Notes under the pieces: model-generated
Told to the model about the DNA's origin: nothing
The model's database searches: none
The model's input: the letters and a program-made list of their open reading frames with translations, nothing else
Program-made: the position numbers and the translations under genes
DNA from: Chara braunii
Lineage: Eukaryota > Streptophyta > Charophyceae > Charales > Characeae
Direction of reading: 5' to 3'
Assembly: GCA_003427395.1 (NCBI GenBank)
Contig: BFEA01000315.1
Span: forward strand, 145,105 to 178,426
Length of the DNA: 33,322 nt
Part shown: positions 19,803 to 28,849 of the stretch, piece by piece
How positions within the stretch are numbered: position 1 is the stretch's first letter
Layout: each line of letters begins with the position of its first letter

Positions 19803-20370
19803 ATGCAGAAGTGTGCTGAGATCCGTACTTGTGAAACTTTATAAATGATATCCCAAATGAGGAAGCGTGTTCAAACCCGTACATGTTAGGCACGCCGTAC
19901 GGGAACCTTGTGTGGAAGTGTGTCGGGATCCTTACTTGCTGAACTTCAAAAACATGACACTGCTGGGAATCTTGTGCGGAAGTGTGCTGGGATCCGTACT
20001 TGTTAAACTTCATAAACGAATAACGACAGGCACGCCCATCACGGAACCCTGTGCAGAAGTGTGCTGGGAGCCTTACTTGTTGAACTTCAGAAATGTGCCG
20101 TGAATCTTGTGCCGAAGTGTGTCGGGATCCGCATTTGTTAAACTTCATAAACGAATAACGACAGACACGCGCATCAGGGAACCCTGTGAGGAAGTGTGCT
20201 GGGATCCGTACTTGTTAAACTTCAATTCCATAATTGTGACGAGCAATGTGTCATGATTGCATCCTCGTTGGATAATTATATTAGAAGATGTAGAGTAGCG
20301 ACAGGCACGCCCATCCGGGATGCCTGTGCGATAGTGTGTCGGGAGCCACACTTGTCAAACTTCAAGTTTG
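19803..20370 (+). repeat. Left array of seven degenerate motif units
   Basis: Seven units centre on AAGTGTGCTGGGATCCGT or close variants, followed by ACTTGTTAAACTTCA. They lie near 19808, 19913, 19978, 20056, 20114, 20191 and 20331. Several are preceded by a CACGCCCATC and GGAACCCTGTG segment. Spacing is about 58-140 bases. The core (GGGATCC then GTACTTG) is the same as in the 182-bp satellite at 30268-31555. Apparent proteins across it on either strand are repeat translations, not genes. Confidence 0.7.
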
Positions 20371-21003
20371 TGAATGTGATGAGCAAGTTGTCATGATTGA
20401 ATCCTTGTTGGATAATACTATTTATTTATTTTATGTGTGAGTTGTACATGCATGGCTATCGTCTCGTCCGAGGCGGTTGTCTGGATGTTGTAGAGATTCA
20501 GACTTCTTTAGAAGTACAAACAGTAACTGTTATTTTTGACATACAATTTATTTTTCCCGGTCAATAACGCAAAATTGTCGGTCACATGTAATTCAGGCGG
20601 TCACAAGTACATGATTGTCTATGCACACAAGAGACGTGATGTCACTGGTCTTTCACTCTTTGCATAACGAACCTCACACCCACACACTCGTCGAGATTTG
20701 TCTTGCATCCACACTCCAATTCGTCGTGTTGCACCACACACACGAATATCATTTCGAGGTGAATTATATGCACAACCTTGGATGACCTGGACACAATTTG
20801 CAACGAGGACTGCAATGCGATGAATGTAATGACACAACAGACGAGCCGGACCTGACAGAGATTCCGAAGGCAATACGCGACACCAAACTGGCAGTCAACA
20901 TACCAAAGACAACTCAAACCTGCAACATTGGAATGTCGTTGTGAAAGCGACAGTTAAAATATGAAATATTCTGAAACAGAAGTTTGCAAATCAATCGAAT
21001 CCA
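20371..21003. other. Region downstream of the Ulp1-like gene
   Basis: Open stretches exist on both strands at 20640-20940 (minus 20642-20917; plus about 20680-20930 with one TGA). Each looks mildly coding, with Cys-rich segments, but I cannot decide between them and assign neither. One could hold a further exon of the neighbouring minus-strand gene. Confidence 0.25.
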
Positions 21004-21675
21004 TCAAAGACAACGACATTCCAAGACACATGATGCCAGTTGTCGTATAATATACGGAATATTTTTACAAGAGAACCTGAAAGGCGGTCGATCGCCACGT
21101 TGCAACAGTGTCGCAAACATCAACATAAACACCCCGCAACTAACTCCATCCACTTGTCTTGGAACTCCCTCTATAACAACATTTACTGCCACCGACTTCC
21201 AGCACCGGCACGAGCGCCTATGTGATGTTTCACATTCCAAATAGTGTACGATCAACTCGAAAACACTAAGGTAAAAACTAGAATCGGCTACAACGCAAGG
21301 AAAANAATCGAAAATCTCNAGAANATTATCTCTCAAGCTCACGGAAAGGAGGATCCAGTGATCATTATCTTTGAGGACTGGAACAAAGATAATATCATAT
21401 TCAAGCAGATCCACATTTTTAGCCCATCTTTCCACCCCGCCGTGCCCTTGAAGTTGCAGTTTACTGAAGAAGAAAGAATTAAAGGTGAAGACCCGAAGGC
21501 CTGGCGGGATGTCACTTGTCCCATATGCGGTGGTTCCTAAAAGCGTCATGTAGAAGTTGACCACCTCATCATTCACCCTGCCATCGGTAAGTGAGAGGGT
21601 GAGAATATCCTTCGCATTCGCAACTGACCATCGTGAAGGGTCGAGAGTACAGTGTCTGGTGGCACCAAACCTCGT
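21004..21675 (-). CDS. Ulp1-type SUMO protease domain (C48 family), partial
   Basis: The frame opens after a stop near 21676 and ends at 21004. There is no convincing start: the apparent start at 21576 is a GTG inside the domain, so an upstream exon or lost N-terminus is likely. The pattern is that of Ulp1/SENP cysteine peptidases, which cut SUMO from proteins: NDEVVNFYM, then F-N-S-F-F-F-S-K-L, RWAKNVDLLEYD, and VPV...NDHW. Counting from the GTG, the catalytic His is residue 73, Asp is 90 (EIFD), the oxyanion Gln is 141 and the nucleophile Cys is 147 in SCGVFM. Three N bases (21305-21324) fall near the Asp. Ulp1-like domains are often carried by plant DNA transposons. The domain looks intact. 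Confidence 0.8.
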   Translation of the reverse strand, partial: TRFGATRHCTLDPSRWSVANAKDILTLSLTDGRVNDEVVNFYMTLLGTTAYGTSDIPPGLRVFTFNSFFFSKLQLQGHGGVERWAKNVDLLEYDIIFVPVLKDNDHWILLSVSLRDNXXEIFDXFPCVVADSSFYLSVFELIVHYLECETSHRRSCRCWKSVAVNVVIEGVPRQVDGVSCGVFMLMFATLLQRGDRPPFRFSCKNIPYIIRQLASCVLECRCL

Positions 21676-21790
21676 TTAATGTTATCCAAAACCCGCAAGC
21701 TTCCAATCGCAATCACTGCTATTCCAGGTGCCGTGGCCCGCACTGCACAACATCGAGCGAAGGACAGGGGGGGAAGTGAGAAACGGAACA

Positions 21791-22099
21791 CTAAGGATTC
21801 TCCTTCATCGCACGGCGAGAAGCTAAGTATTTCTCATACATGGCCTGACCCCTAGTCACAGATCGTGGATATGTCCCTTTCTCTGGGGGCCGAAGGGAAA
21901 GACACTCCTCAATGGCAATGGCATGCTCCTTCTTCCCGATTTCGACATCAACCCCTAAAGCCTTTAACATGTCCTTGTGTTTTGTCATCAACCCCGGGAC
22001 TGTATGCAATATGTGTTTCGGATATTTAGAGGGTCTCCGTGTTCGAGACGACCCTACCCCTGTACAAAAGAAGAAAGACAAAACGGAAAGTGAATACAT
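21791..22099 (-). CDS. Possible upstream exon of the Ulp1-like gene
   Basis: A minus-strand open stretch whose later part (about residues 35-102) looks coding: a Lys-rich helix, then ECLSLRPPEKGTYP and a final charged helix. It lies just upstream of the Ulp1 domain on the same strand. Between them, near 21733, a pyrimidine-rich tract ends in a CAG that could be a splice acceptor. I do not recognise the sequence and the exon model is a guess. Confidence 0.3.
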   Translation of the reverse strand: MYSLSVLSFFFCTGVGSSRTRRPSKYPKHILHTVPGLMTKHKDMLKALGVDVEIGKKEHAIAIEECLSLRPPEKGTYPRSVTRGQAMYEKYLASRRAMKENP

Positions 22100-22700
22100 G
22101 TTTCCGAAGAAGAACCCGACGAAACGATAATTAAAGGACCACGAAATCTAAAAGACGCAGGACCCATGTAATTACAGAACCCCGTCATGCCATGAGAGTG
22201 CGAGAGAGAGAACTTCCGCACGAGCCACGTTGCAAAACAAAACGAGCAGTGCACTCAAGCTCGACACCCCCGCCCTTCAGAAGGGAAAAGCACATCAAGT
22301 CATAGAAGCGGAAGGCAAACATCTCTGAAGTCCGGATCCCGACGGACTTTTCCAACCCATGGGGATGACCCAACCCTTGTGCAACCGAAGGAAGAGAAAA
22401 CGGAAAATGAACTCACGTAATCCAAGACGAACCCGACGAAAACGACAACTCAAGAACCACGAAATGTAGAAGACGCANGACCTATCTATTTANAGAGCNC
22501 CGTTTAGCCATGAGAGAGATAGAGAATACTTCCGCGCAGGCCCCGCTGGAAAACAAAAGGAGCAGTGCGTTCGACCTCGACACCCCCGCCCTTCAGANGG
22601 GAAAACCTCAACAAGCCACAAACCCGGAGGCCAAACATTTGTGAAGTCAGGATCCCAGCGGACTTTTCCCAATCGAGGCACCAGAAGAGTAACCGCGTTA
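22050..22700. repeat. Tandem duplication with 317-bp period
   Basis: AAACGGAAA at 22081 recurs at 22398. The following 300 bases match in both copies, including ACCCGACGAAA, GACGCAGGAC, a GAGAGAGA stretch and CGACACCCCCGCCCTTCAGA. Each unit ends in one palindromic motif (22328-22349 and 22643-22664). Four N bases are in the second copy. Confidence 0.7.
22328..22349 (+). repeat. Palindromic motif site, perfect arms
   Basis: AAGTCCG (22328-22334), core GATCCCGA, then CGGACTT (22343-22349). The arms are a perfect inverted pair. Here both arms carry the C/G version, where other sites carry T/A in both arms. Confidence 0.7.
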
Positions 22701-22873
22701 CACAGCGGCCTTGGCAGTACGGATCCCGGCGGACTAAAACCACCACTCATTCTGAAAGAGAAACACCATCCTTCAATTATGTGAGGGAACGCTTCAACAA
22801 AAACACACATGTTTTTGTCTCGTGCGCATTAACAGACACGGCGGTCATTGGCGCGCAGACAGAGTGGCGTTTG

Positions 22874-23314
22874 TCACTGCTTACCAGCTGGTTTGTCTCT
22901 CCGCTCCTTAATCGGCAAAGTTGGCGCGGGCAAGGCCAGCACGTCGAGAACTCGAGTGCCGGCGACAGTCTTTTTCGGGGATGTGACATCTTGTCGTCCC
23001 CCGATCCCGCCTTCTCCTCCGCTGGCGATGGTCGGCGGCAGCATCGGAGAGCTCGTCGGCGAGAAATCGACGACAGATCCCCTGGAAGGTTTGACGTCGA
23101 GAGGGTCGTCGACACCAGGCGTCGAGGACCGCTGCGCGAACATGTGGTGGTCGCCCAGGATGCCGTCGATAACTTCTTCGATGTCAATACGCACACTCGG
23201 TTTAGTCAGGCTGACTGCTACACGAGCTTCGTTGAACCGGTGTTGGAGATCGACGACAGACGTCATTGCTTGGACCTCATAGTCGTCACGTTCTGCAGAA
23301 AGGCTTGTGACCAC
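22874..23314 (-). pseudogene. C-terminal tail of the ParB/methyltransferase gene, after an in-frame TAG
   Basis: The frame is in the same phase as the 23315-26890 frame and separated from it only by a TAG at 23315-23317. It reads like real protein: a charged helix, then VVDLQHRFNEARVAV and VRIDIEEVIDGILGDHH, followed by a Pro/Ser-rich end. Its apparent start is a GTG right after the TAG, so I read it as the continuation of the long gene, with TAG likely arising from CAG. The alternative, a true end at 23315, cannot be excluded because the residues before it are acidic and low in complexity. Confidence 0.45.
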
Positions 23315-26300
23315 CTATGTCTCCATACCCAGTGCCGTGTCATTGTCGTCCTCGTCTTCCTCGCGGTGTTCTCTGTACAGCTGCCCGAATCCGTCAGAAG
23401 ACTCCCCAGATCTGTCATCGTCGTCGCCGGAAGTCCGTTCGTTGTCTCCTGTATCAAGTTCCTGCCCTCCTAGCAACCCAGCCAACTCCGTTTCTTCCCC
23501 TTCCTCTCCTTCATCCTCTTCTTCCTCCCCTTCATCCCTTCCTTCCTCCAATTCCTCCCCTGTGTCTCCTTCCTCCACTTCCTTCTCTTTGCCCATCACC
23601 CTGCCTTCTTCCCCTGCATGCAATGCAGCCACTTCGCCCGAGCCCGTGTCGATTCTCGATGAATGCGCTTCCCGCCCGCCGCACGCAGCCCCTCCCGCCT
23701 GCACCAATATCCCTGGTTGGTCCCCCTTGCCTGAAGATGTTCGGATCCCGGCGAACTTCGCGGACTCCCTGTCGCTGGGCCCTCCACACGCCTTGCCTGA
23801 AGAAGTTCGGATCCCGGCGAACTTCGCCGTCTCCCTGTCGTCGGGCCCTCCACACGCCTTGCCTGGAGAAGTTCGGATCCCGACGAACTTCGCCGTCTCC
23901 CTGTCACCGGGCCCTCCACACGCACCCTCTCGCTTCGACCGAAGCGGTTGGCAATCCTCCGCAGGCGGCGAAGTCCCGTCCCTCACCGCACCGCTGTCTA
24001 TTTTGGGATGACGACTCGCCACCCCCGGTCCTGACCAGCTCTGCGCGTCCGTCCTCTCTGTCCGCTCTGCAAGCATTGAAGTTCGGATCCCGGCGGACTT
24101 GAACGTTTCGACTGAGCCGGCATGGAGAGCAACCAAGGCTGCCATCACCGAGCAGGCGGATGAACTGGGCACGTCCTCCGACTGTGCCGAGCATTCCGGA
24201 CCGGGATCGGTAGACTGCTGACGCCCGAGGGCCTCCCCCGCCACCCCGCCGCTGCCTTCCGCTGTCGTGGTGTCGCCCTGAGACCCGCCCTCAGCCTCGT
24301 CGCCGTCTTGTTGTCGCCCCGGGACTCGTTTGCCGCCCCCAGCCTCGTCGCCCTCGTTCTCCCCACCTTCCGGTCCCCGAGACCCTGTACTTACATGCGT
24401 CCCATTGGGAGGGGGGATTTTCCAGTCCACCCTTCCTTTCGAGGGGCTCGTGTCGAGGTCGTAGTAGTCCTCCGTCAGCTCCAACCAGCACTTGTCCTGA
24501 AGTTCGACGAACAATCGCCCGACTGTGGAAATGACAGACACGTCTTCGGGTGCGAAAGAGCCATTCTCGGCCCTCACTTTCTGGAGGACCGCAATTCTAG
24601 CAACGTCGAGGAAGTCAGACTTCGACCCGCGAGGGAGTGGCATCCATCCTCCGTCCGGGACAGCGACCGCCACGATCCACTCACCCTTTTGGATCGCCGG
24701 CTGGATGACTCCTGGATGCCATATCATGTCATGGCCCCAGTCCGCCTCCGTGGAACGACTTTGAGGCTCAGGCAGGAAGTGAATGTTGGCATTCGTCCAA
24801 GACTGATGATCGGGCGGGATGTCAGACCCGGGACGCAGTGAGCGATGGTCGGAGGCCAGAGCTTGCATTCTCTGCAGCAACTTCATCGGGGTAGTGTCAG
24901 GCGCCGGTTTCGCCATCGGTGACACGAGGGACGCTGGGCTTGTCGACGGACCTGCCAAGGACGACCCTGTACTGTGCTGCGCGAAATGTTGGTCGTACTG
25001 CAGGTCGAGGCTTTCGGTGTCGCTGCCCTCCTCGTCCGTGGTCGCGTCGAACTCGATGCCGGTGGTCTCCTCGTCTTCCGTGGAGATCAAGGAGGAGTAA
25101 TTGCCGAACGTCAGCTCCTCCTCTGACTCCACGAAGTAAAGGGACTGCAACCTCTCGAGGAAGGTCTTCGTGTTCATGCGGGAGGCGCCGTGGTAGTTGT
25201 CGAGCAACGTGAACATGTGGTCCTTGCGGCGCACGTACTCGGCGTCAGTGTCTCTCTTCGGCCACGTTTGCAGGAACAAGAAGTCGTATATCTTGTTCCG
25301 CTTCCTCGCACTGAACTTGAACCACATGTCCGTCTTGTTGTTCCACGCGCGAGCCCGAGTCTCGGTGACGACCATGAACTCGCAATTGTGGGCACCCGAA
25401 TTGACCTCGCTTTTGACGAGATCAATTGTAAATTGCAAGAGCTCTGAGTTCCCTTCCATCACGATGACGTGCCGTCCTGCCTTCAGTACTTCCCAGACTG
25501 ACCGCGCGTGTGGCTTCCCGAGGAAGACGACACCCTCCCCTTTCTTGGTGATGGATTCGAGAAGCTGAACGAATTGGGCGGGGTTGCGTTCCATGTCCCC
25601 GTACACAATGCCCCGACGTGCAGGCGAGGTATGCGACCAGTCACAAGCGTTGAATGGGATGTCGGACACATCCGTTTGTGTAACCTTCTGTGGTACACGC
25701 ACTGCAGCAGCGGCGCCTGCCGGCAGTTTCCCCTCGTAGACGACGGACGTGTTGGCCCGCAAATCGTCGCCTTTGAAGAGTATGTACATCCGGTCGTCTT
25801 CCGTGTACAAATTGTTCCCGACGGGGAAGCTTTTCTTCTGTTGACTCCTCCTCACCCACTTCCCTTCCAGCAGCTTGACGAAAGAAAGATGGTTCATGCT
25901 GGCCAGAAAGGAGAGGTTCTGCTGCCGTGGGACAAAAACAACGAGCGTCCAATGCGACGGACACCACGTCTGGAGTTGGGAATTCAGAGTGTCGAACGCT
26001 TGCAGTTTCCAAAGCTTCAGGTCCACCGGTTGGCACAGATCGAGGACGAATGTGTGACTCTTTGTGGCAACCACTGCCTCCTTCACCTCCGCACTCCTTA
26101 TGTCTGCCTCCAAGGGGTCGTTGCCGAATGGCGCGATGGATGTCACGTCGCCCGTGTCATTCCATTTTATGTGCACAATGCCTTCGGCGAGCGCGATCTC
26201 TCGACTCTTCAGTCTACTGCCAGTCAACACGGACAGGACCTTATTCCGCCAGTCAACGGACAACTTCTTGTGACCGGCCAGCTTCTCCGTCGCCTTGATC

Positions 26301-26890
26301 GATCTGTCGTCGTCGCAGCCCATGTAGGGCAGGCAGTCCTTGAACAGCGAGGAGTCAATGACGTATTTCGTGCTCCCGTCCCACAACTCAGCATCCAAAC
26401 CACGACTCTCAAACTGTCGGAAAATTGCGGACCTTGATTTCAAGAACGGGAACCTCTGGCTCCAATCCGCGTCCGGCCTTTTGTCGTGCTTGAACTGGTA
26501 GTAGTTCCACAGACGCACCAGCACCCGGTCGCACTTCACCAAATTCACCACCTCCTGGACGCTCAGCTTTCCGAGCTTCGCCGACGCTGGGGAGCCGGCC
26601 TGTACCCAAACCACCTCACAAGCGAGCACATTCTTCAGGACGCGGCACTTCTTGTTGTCTGTCAGCGACTCCATCGTTTTCCAACAATGCGCGTCCGGCT
26701 CTGGCACTTGCACGAACCACTCGCCCTCCTCTTTCTCCTTTTTGCCTTTCTTTGTCGGCGGGTCCACAGGGACGTTGTACACGACCTCCTTCCTGCCCAG
26801 CTTGTCATTATGGATGTATGCAACCCCAGGCTTCACGTTTTTGACTTTCTTCTTCCGCATGATCCACTTTGCGCCGTCGTGTCCGAGCAA
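23315..26890 (-). CDS. Divergent N4/N6-methyltransferase-like protein with long disordered tail
   Basis: This frame of nearly 1,200 codons has a TTG as its nominal start and is open further upstream to about 27000, so it is the continuation of the ParB frame after a +1 shift. Residues about 275-500 follow the order of beta-class N4/N6 DNA methyltransferases: a motif IV position reading DLCQP (284-288) instead of DPPY, RMYILFKG (367-374), then NPAQFVQLLESI (436-447), a motif I position reading VVFLGKP (454-460) instead of the usual FxGxG, and GRHVIVMEGN (472-481), the usual end of motif I. Both catalytic motifs are altered, so activity is doubtful. Residues 1000-1060 are three 22-residue repeats. 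The C-terminus is a long Glu/Gly/Asp-rich tail. Confidence 0.6.
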   Translation of the reverse strand: MLGHDGAKWIMRKKKVKNVKPGVAYIHNDKLGRKEVVYNVPVDPPTKKGKKEKEEGEWFVQVPEPDAHCWKTMESLTDNKKCRVLKNVLACEVVWVQAGSPASAKLGKLSVQEVVNLVKCDRVLVRLWNYYQFKHDKRPDADWSQRFPFLKSRSAIFRQFESRGLDAELWDGSTKYVIDSSLFKDCLPYMGCDDDRSIKATEKLAGHKKLSVDWRNKVLSVLTGSRLKSREIALAEGIVHIKWNDTGDVTSIAPFGNDPLEADIRSAEVKEAVVATKSHTFVLDLCQPVDLKLWKLQAFDTLNSQLQTWCPSHWTLVVFVPRQQNLSFLASMNHLSFVKLLEGKWVRRSQQKKSFPVGNNLYTEDDRMYILFKGDDLRANTSVVYEGKLPAGAAAAVRVPQKVTQTDVSDIPFNACDWSHTSPARRGIVYGDMERNPAQFVQLLESITKKGEGVVFLGKPHARSVWEVLKAGRHVIVMEGNSELLQFTIDLVKSEVNSGAHNCEFMVVTETRARAWNNKTDMWFKFSARKRNKIYDFLFLQTWPKRDTDAEYVRRKDHMFTLLDNYHGASRMNTKTFLERLQSLYFVESEEELTFGNYSSLISTEDEETTGIEFDATTDEEGSDTESLDLQYDQHFAQHSTGSSLAGPSTSPASLVSPMAKPAPDTTPMKLLQRMQALASDHRSLRPGSDIPPDHQSWTNANIHFLPEPQSRSTEADWGHDMIWHPGVIQPAIQKGEWIVAVAVPDGGWMPLPRGSKSDFLDVARIAVLQKVRAENGSFAPEDVSVISTVGRLFVELQDKCWLELTEDYYDLDTSPSKGRVDWKIPPPNGTHVSTGSRGPEGGENEGDEAGGGKRVPGRQQDGDEAEGGSQGDTTTAEGSGGVAGEALGRQQSTDPGPECSAQSEDVPSSSACSVMAALVALHAGSVETFKSAGIRTSMLAERTERTDAQSWSGPGVASRHPKIDSGAVRDGTSPPAEDCQPLRSKREGACGGPGDRETAKFVGIRTSPGKACGGPDDRETAKFAGIRTSSGKACGGPSDRESAKFAGIRTSSGKGDQPGILVQAGGAACGGREAHSSRIDTGSGEVAALHAGEEGRVMGKEKEVEEGDTGEELEEGRDEGEEEEDEGEEGEETELAGLLGGQELDTGDNERTSGDDDDRSGESSDGFGQLYREHREEDEDDNDTALGMET
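23738..23935 (-). repeat. Three in-frame 66-bp repeats carrying the palindromic motif
   Basis: Three tandem 66-base units inside the long gene encode a 22-residue repeat whose core reads AKFAGIRTSSGKACGGP. Each unit includes the palindromic motif: perfect eight-base arms GAAGTTCG and CGAACTTC at 23802-23825 and 23868-23891, and a five-base arm version at 23739-23756. A further motif sits in the same gene at 24078-24100. Confidence 0.75.
24078..24101 (+). repeat. Palindromic motif site inside the long gene
   Basis: GAAGTTCG, core GATCCCGG, then CGGACTTG. One arm has the T version and the other the G version, giving a G-T wobble if folded as RNA. It is read on the minus strand as KSAGIRTS. Confidence 0.6.
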
Positions 26891-28268
26891 TTTGCCTGTC
26901 TCCCATTTCTCGAAAAAGTCGACGGCCAGTTTCCAGACGTTCTCCCCTGCCAGCGCCTTGTTTCCTGATGGCCTCCTCGCCCTGCTGATCTGCGAGAATC
27001 CACAAGTTGTTGTGTGGTGTCATGTTGAGTGCAACATTACAGAATTCACGCCACTTCCGGACCTGATCCTGTTTTCCGTTGAGGTTCCCCATAACAGCAC
27101 GCGGGCAACCGGCGCGCTTCCACTGCCACCTAATGTCCCTCATTGACAGCTTCAGCTGTCGTGGGGGCGCCTTCAGGTCCTTCTTGTTGTCCTGGGAACT
27201 GACAAGGAAGTACCCTTCGAAGTCGTCGTCCGAAAAGTAGACCATTCGTGCAGGCCACCGCTCAAAATTGTATTTCCTGGCCACCTCGCTGCCGAGCAGC
27301 GACCTCGCTGCAGCCGCGTTGTGCTGCCCACACACCGCGTAGTAGTAGTATTGTCCCGCCAGCTCATCCCTCCAATCCTCCGGTCTCAAACGTTCTGCCT
27401 TGGTCCCCGGAGTCGGTTTATCAAGCCCCAACGGCGCCAGTTTCAGGGTTGGTAAATCGTAAGACTGCGCTTTGTTTTCGAATGCCAACCGCATCGCTTC
27501 TTTGATCCCTTCCACGAGCACGGGATCCAGGGACCGCTGGTTGTACAGGTCCTCCCAGTCCCCGAGGTCGACGACCTGCGCAGGGCTAATGTCGAACTCC
27601 CGCTTTGTCCGAACGCCGTCTTTGTACTCGAGGAAGTACCCGGCGTCGACGTCGATGGGAGTCCCTGTTGTCGATGGAGAAGACGGTCCAGACTCAGGCT
27701 GCTTCTGTCTCGAAGACGGTCGTTTGGCAACCTGCCGGCCCTGCTCCCCCTCGGTCCCCTTGCGTTTCTCCCCCGCAGTCCTGGGGGCCTTGCTCTTTAA
27801 CTTCTTCGTAGAACCGGCGAACTCGTCTGGACGATCCCCCCTCCTCTTTTGCGGAGCTCCTTGCGAGCCCAGGCCTCCCGCGTCCACCTCCTCCACACCC
27901 TGTCCCTCGCTCGCCTCCAAGTCGACCTCCGAATAGGCCGCCACCTGTACTGCAGGCCCCGTACTCTTCCGCTGAACCGGAGCATCAGTCTGAACCCCAG
28001 GAATAGACAACACAGACCGCCTCATGTCACTCAACGGTGGAGCACTCCCCTCATCCTCGCTGTCGTCGAACTGACCTCGGCTCTCGCCATGGTGCAGTTG
28101 AGTGGCGGGACCAGAACCCAGATCACCGCCCTCCACCGCTGCCCCGCTTGACTCGCAACCGCTGCACAGCTTCAACGGCAACGACAGCTCCAGGGATGGG
28201 TTGACGTCGCAGGGGACGTCTAGAGCGATGTTTTTGTCCTCCAACATGTCAAAAAATTCACGCGCCAA
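26808..28268 (-). CDS. ParB-like domain protein (N-terminal part of the long gene)
   Basis: A 486-codon frame with a nominal TTG start; it is really a continuation of 28730-28296 after an in-frame TGA. Residues 40-210 are acidic then basic, Ser/Pro-rich and probably disordered, with a Lys-rich stretch (153-172) that could be a nuclear localisation signal. Residues 222-360 fit the ParB/Srx fold: ISPAQV, a helix with LVEGIKEAM, a strand LKLAPL, YYAVCGQHNAAAARSLL with the G-Q-H at 314-316 in place of the usual G-x-R, and a closing strand ARMVYF. ParB proteins of bacteria and phages bind palindromic DNA, and some are fused to DNA methyltransferases. After about residue 437 the sequence turns non-coding in quality, where the next frame takes over. 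Confidence 0.6.
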   Translation of the reverse strand: MAREFFDMLEDKNIALDVPCDVNPSLELSLPLKLCSGCESSGAAVEGGDLGSGPATQLHHGESRGQFDDSEDEGSAPPLSDMRRSVLSIPGVQTDAPVQRKSTGPAVQVAAYSEVDLEASEGQGVEEVDAGGLGSQGAPQKRRGDRPDEFAGSTKKLKSKAPRTAGEKRKGTEGEQGRQVAKRPSSRQKQPESGPSSPSTTGTPIDVDAGYFLEYKDGVRTKREFDISPAQVVDLGDWEDLYNQRSLDPVLVEGIKEAMRLAFENKAQSYDLPTLKLAPLGLDKPTPGTKAERLRPEDWRDELAGQYYYYAVCGQHNAAAARSLLGSEVARKYNFERWPARMVYFSDDDFEGYFLVSSQDNKKDLKAPPRQLKLSMRDIRWQWKRAGCPRAVMGNLNGKQDQVRKWREFCNVALNMTPHNNLWILADQQGEEAIRKQGAGRGERLETGRRLFREMGDRQIARTRRRKVDHAEEESQKREAWGCIHP

Positions 28269-28295
28269 AACAAAACCGCCCCCGAGAAAGAGTTC

Positions 28296-28730
28296 TCAGT
28301 AGAACGGGGTGTTCACAGCACCCGCTCCGAACCCCTCACACAATTCAAGGTCCAACAACGTCCCTTTCGAATTGGCAACGAAGTTGCCCTTGGCGCCATA
28401 AACTTTCTGCATATAGAAATGTCGCCGGCCCCCCTTTGCGTCCTCCCACCGCAAAACGGCACCAAGCACTCTACGCCTTCTGCTGTCATCGATGAAGATG
28501 ACAGGACCACATGGCTGCGCAGTGGGGTTGGAAGCGTCTCCACAGCACCAGTCGATGAACCATTTCGACCTCGAATGGTTTGACCACCCCTGCGTGGCAG
28601 TAGACGACCGCCTTGTGGAATCTTTTCGTGATTCCTTCCCAGAGGTCCCTGTTGGCTCCACCTCGCCCTTGGAAGAAGACATACTATCTGCCAACGACAA
28701 CGCAAATCGAACAGCACACCATGAAGTCAA
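28296..28730 (-). pseudogene. First segment of the long gene, ending at an in-frame TGA
   Basis: A frame of 144 codons with a likely ATG at 28682-28680 (MSSSKGEVEP), giving about 128 residues. After a polar Ser-rich start it has WFIDWCCGDA, PVIFIDDSRRRRVLGAVLRW and a strand-like HFYMQKVYG. It ends NTPFY then TGA (28298-28296). The following 26 codons in the same phase are open and coding-like and lead straight into the ParB frame, so the TGA splits a single gene; CGA changed to TGA is the simplest cause. I do not recognise the domain. Confidence 0.45.
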
Positions 28731-28849
28731 CGTCTGTCAAAACACAAGAGAAACAGAACACTCGCTGCCGCACGTCAACGCAGGCTGTAGCGCAGCGAAA
28801 GCCGCACACGAAGACACCTGGGCACCCAAATCCGGAATGGTGAGAAGGG

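Noticed and set aside
19795-20351. Repetitive minus-strand frames across the left array
   Set aside because: Translations of the degenerate array units, with no non-repeat part.
19803-20370. CRISPR-like array
   Set aside because: Spacing is irregular, units are degenerate beyond their core, intervening sequence is itself repeated, and the context is eukaryotic.
22565-23473. 302-codon plus-strand frame
   Set aside because: It spans the 317-bp repeat and the end of the minus-strand gene; its open length follows from the GC-rich opposite strand.
23307-24102. Ser/Pro-rich plus-strand frames
   Set aside because: They are the reverse reading of the acidic tail and 22-residue repeats of the minus-strand gene.
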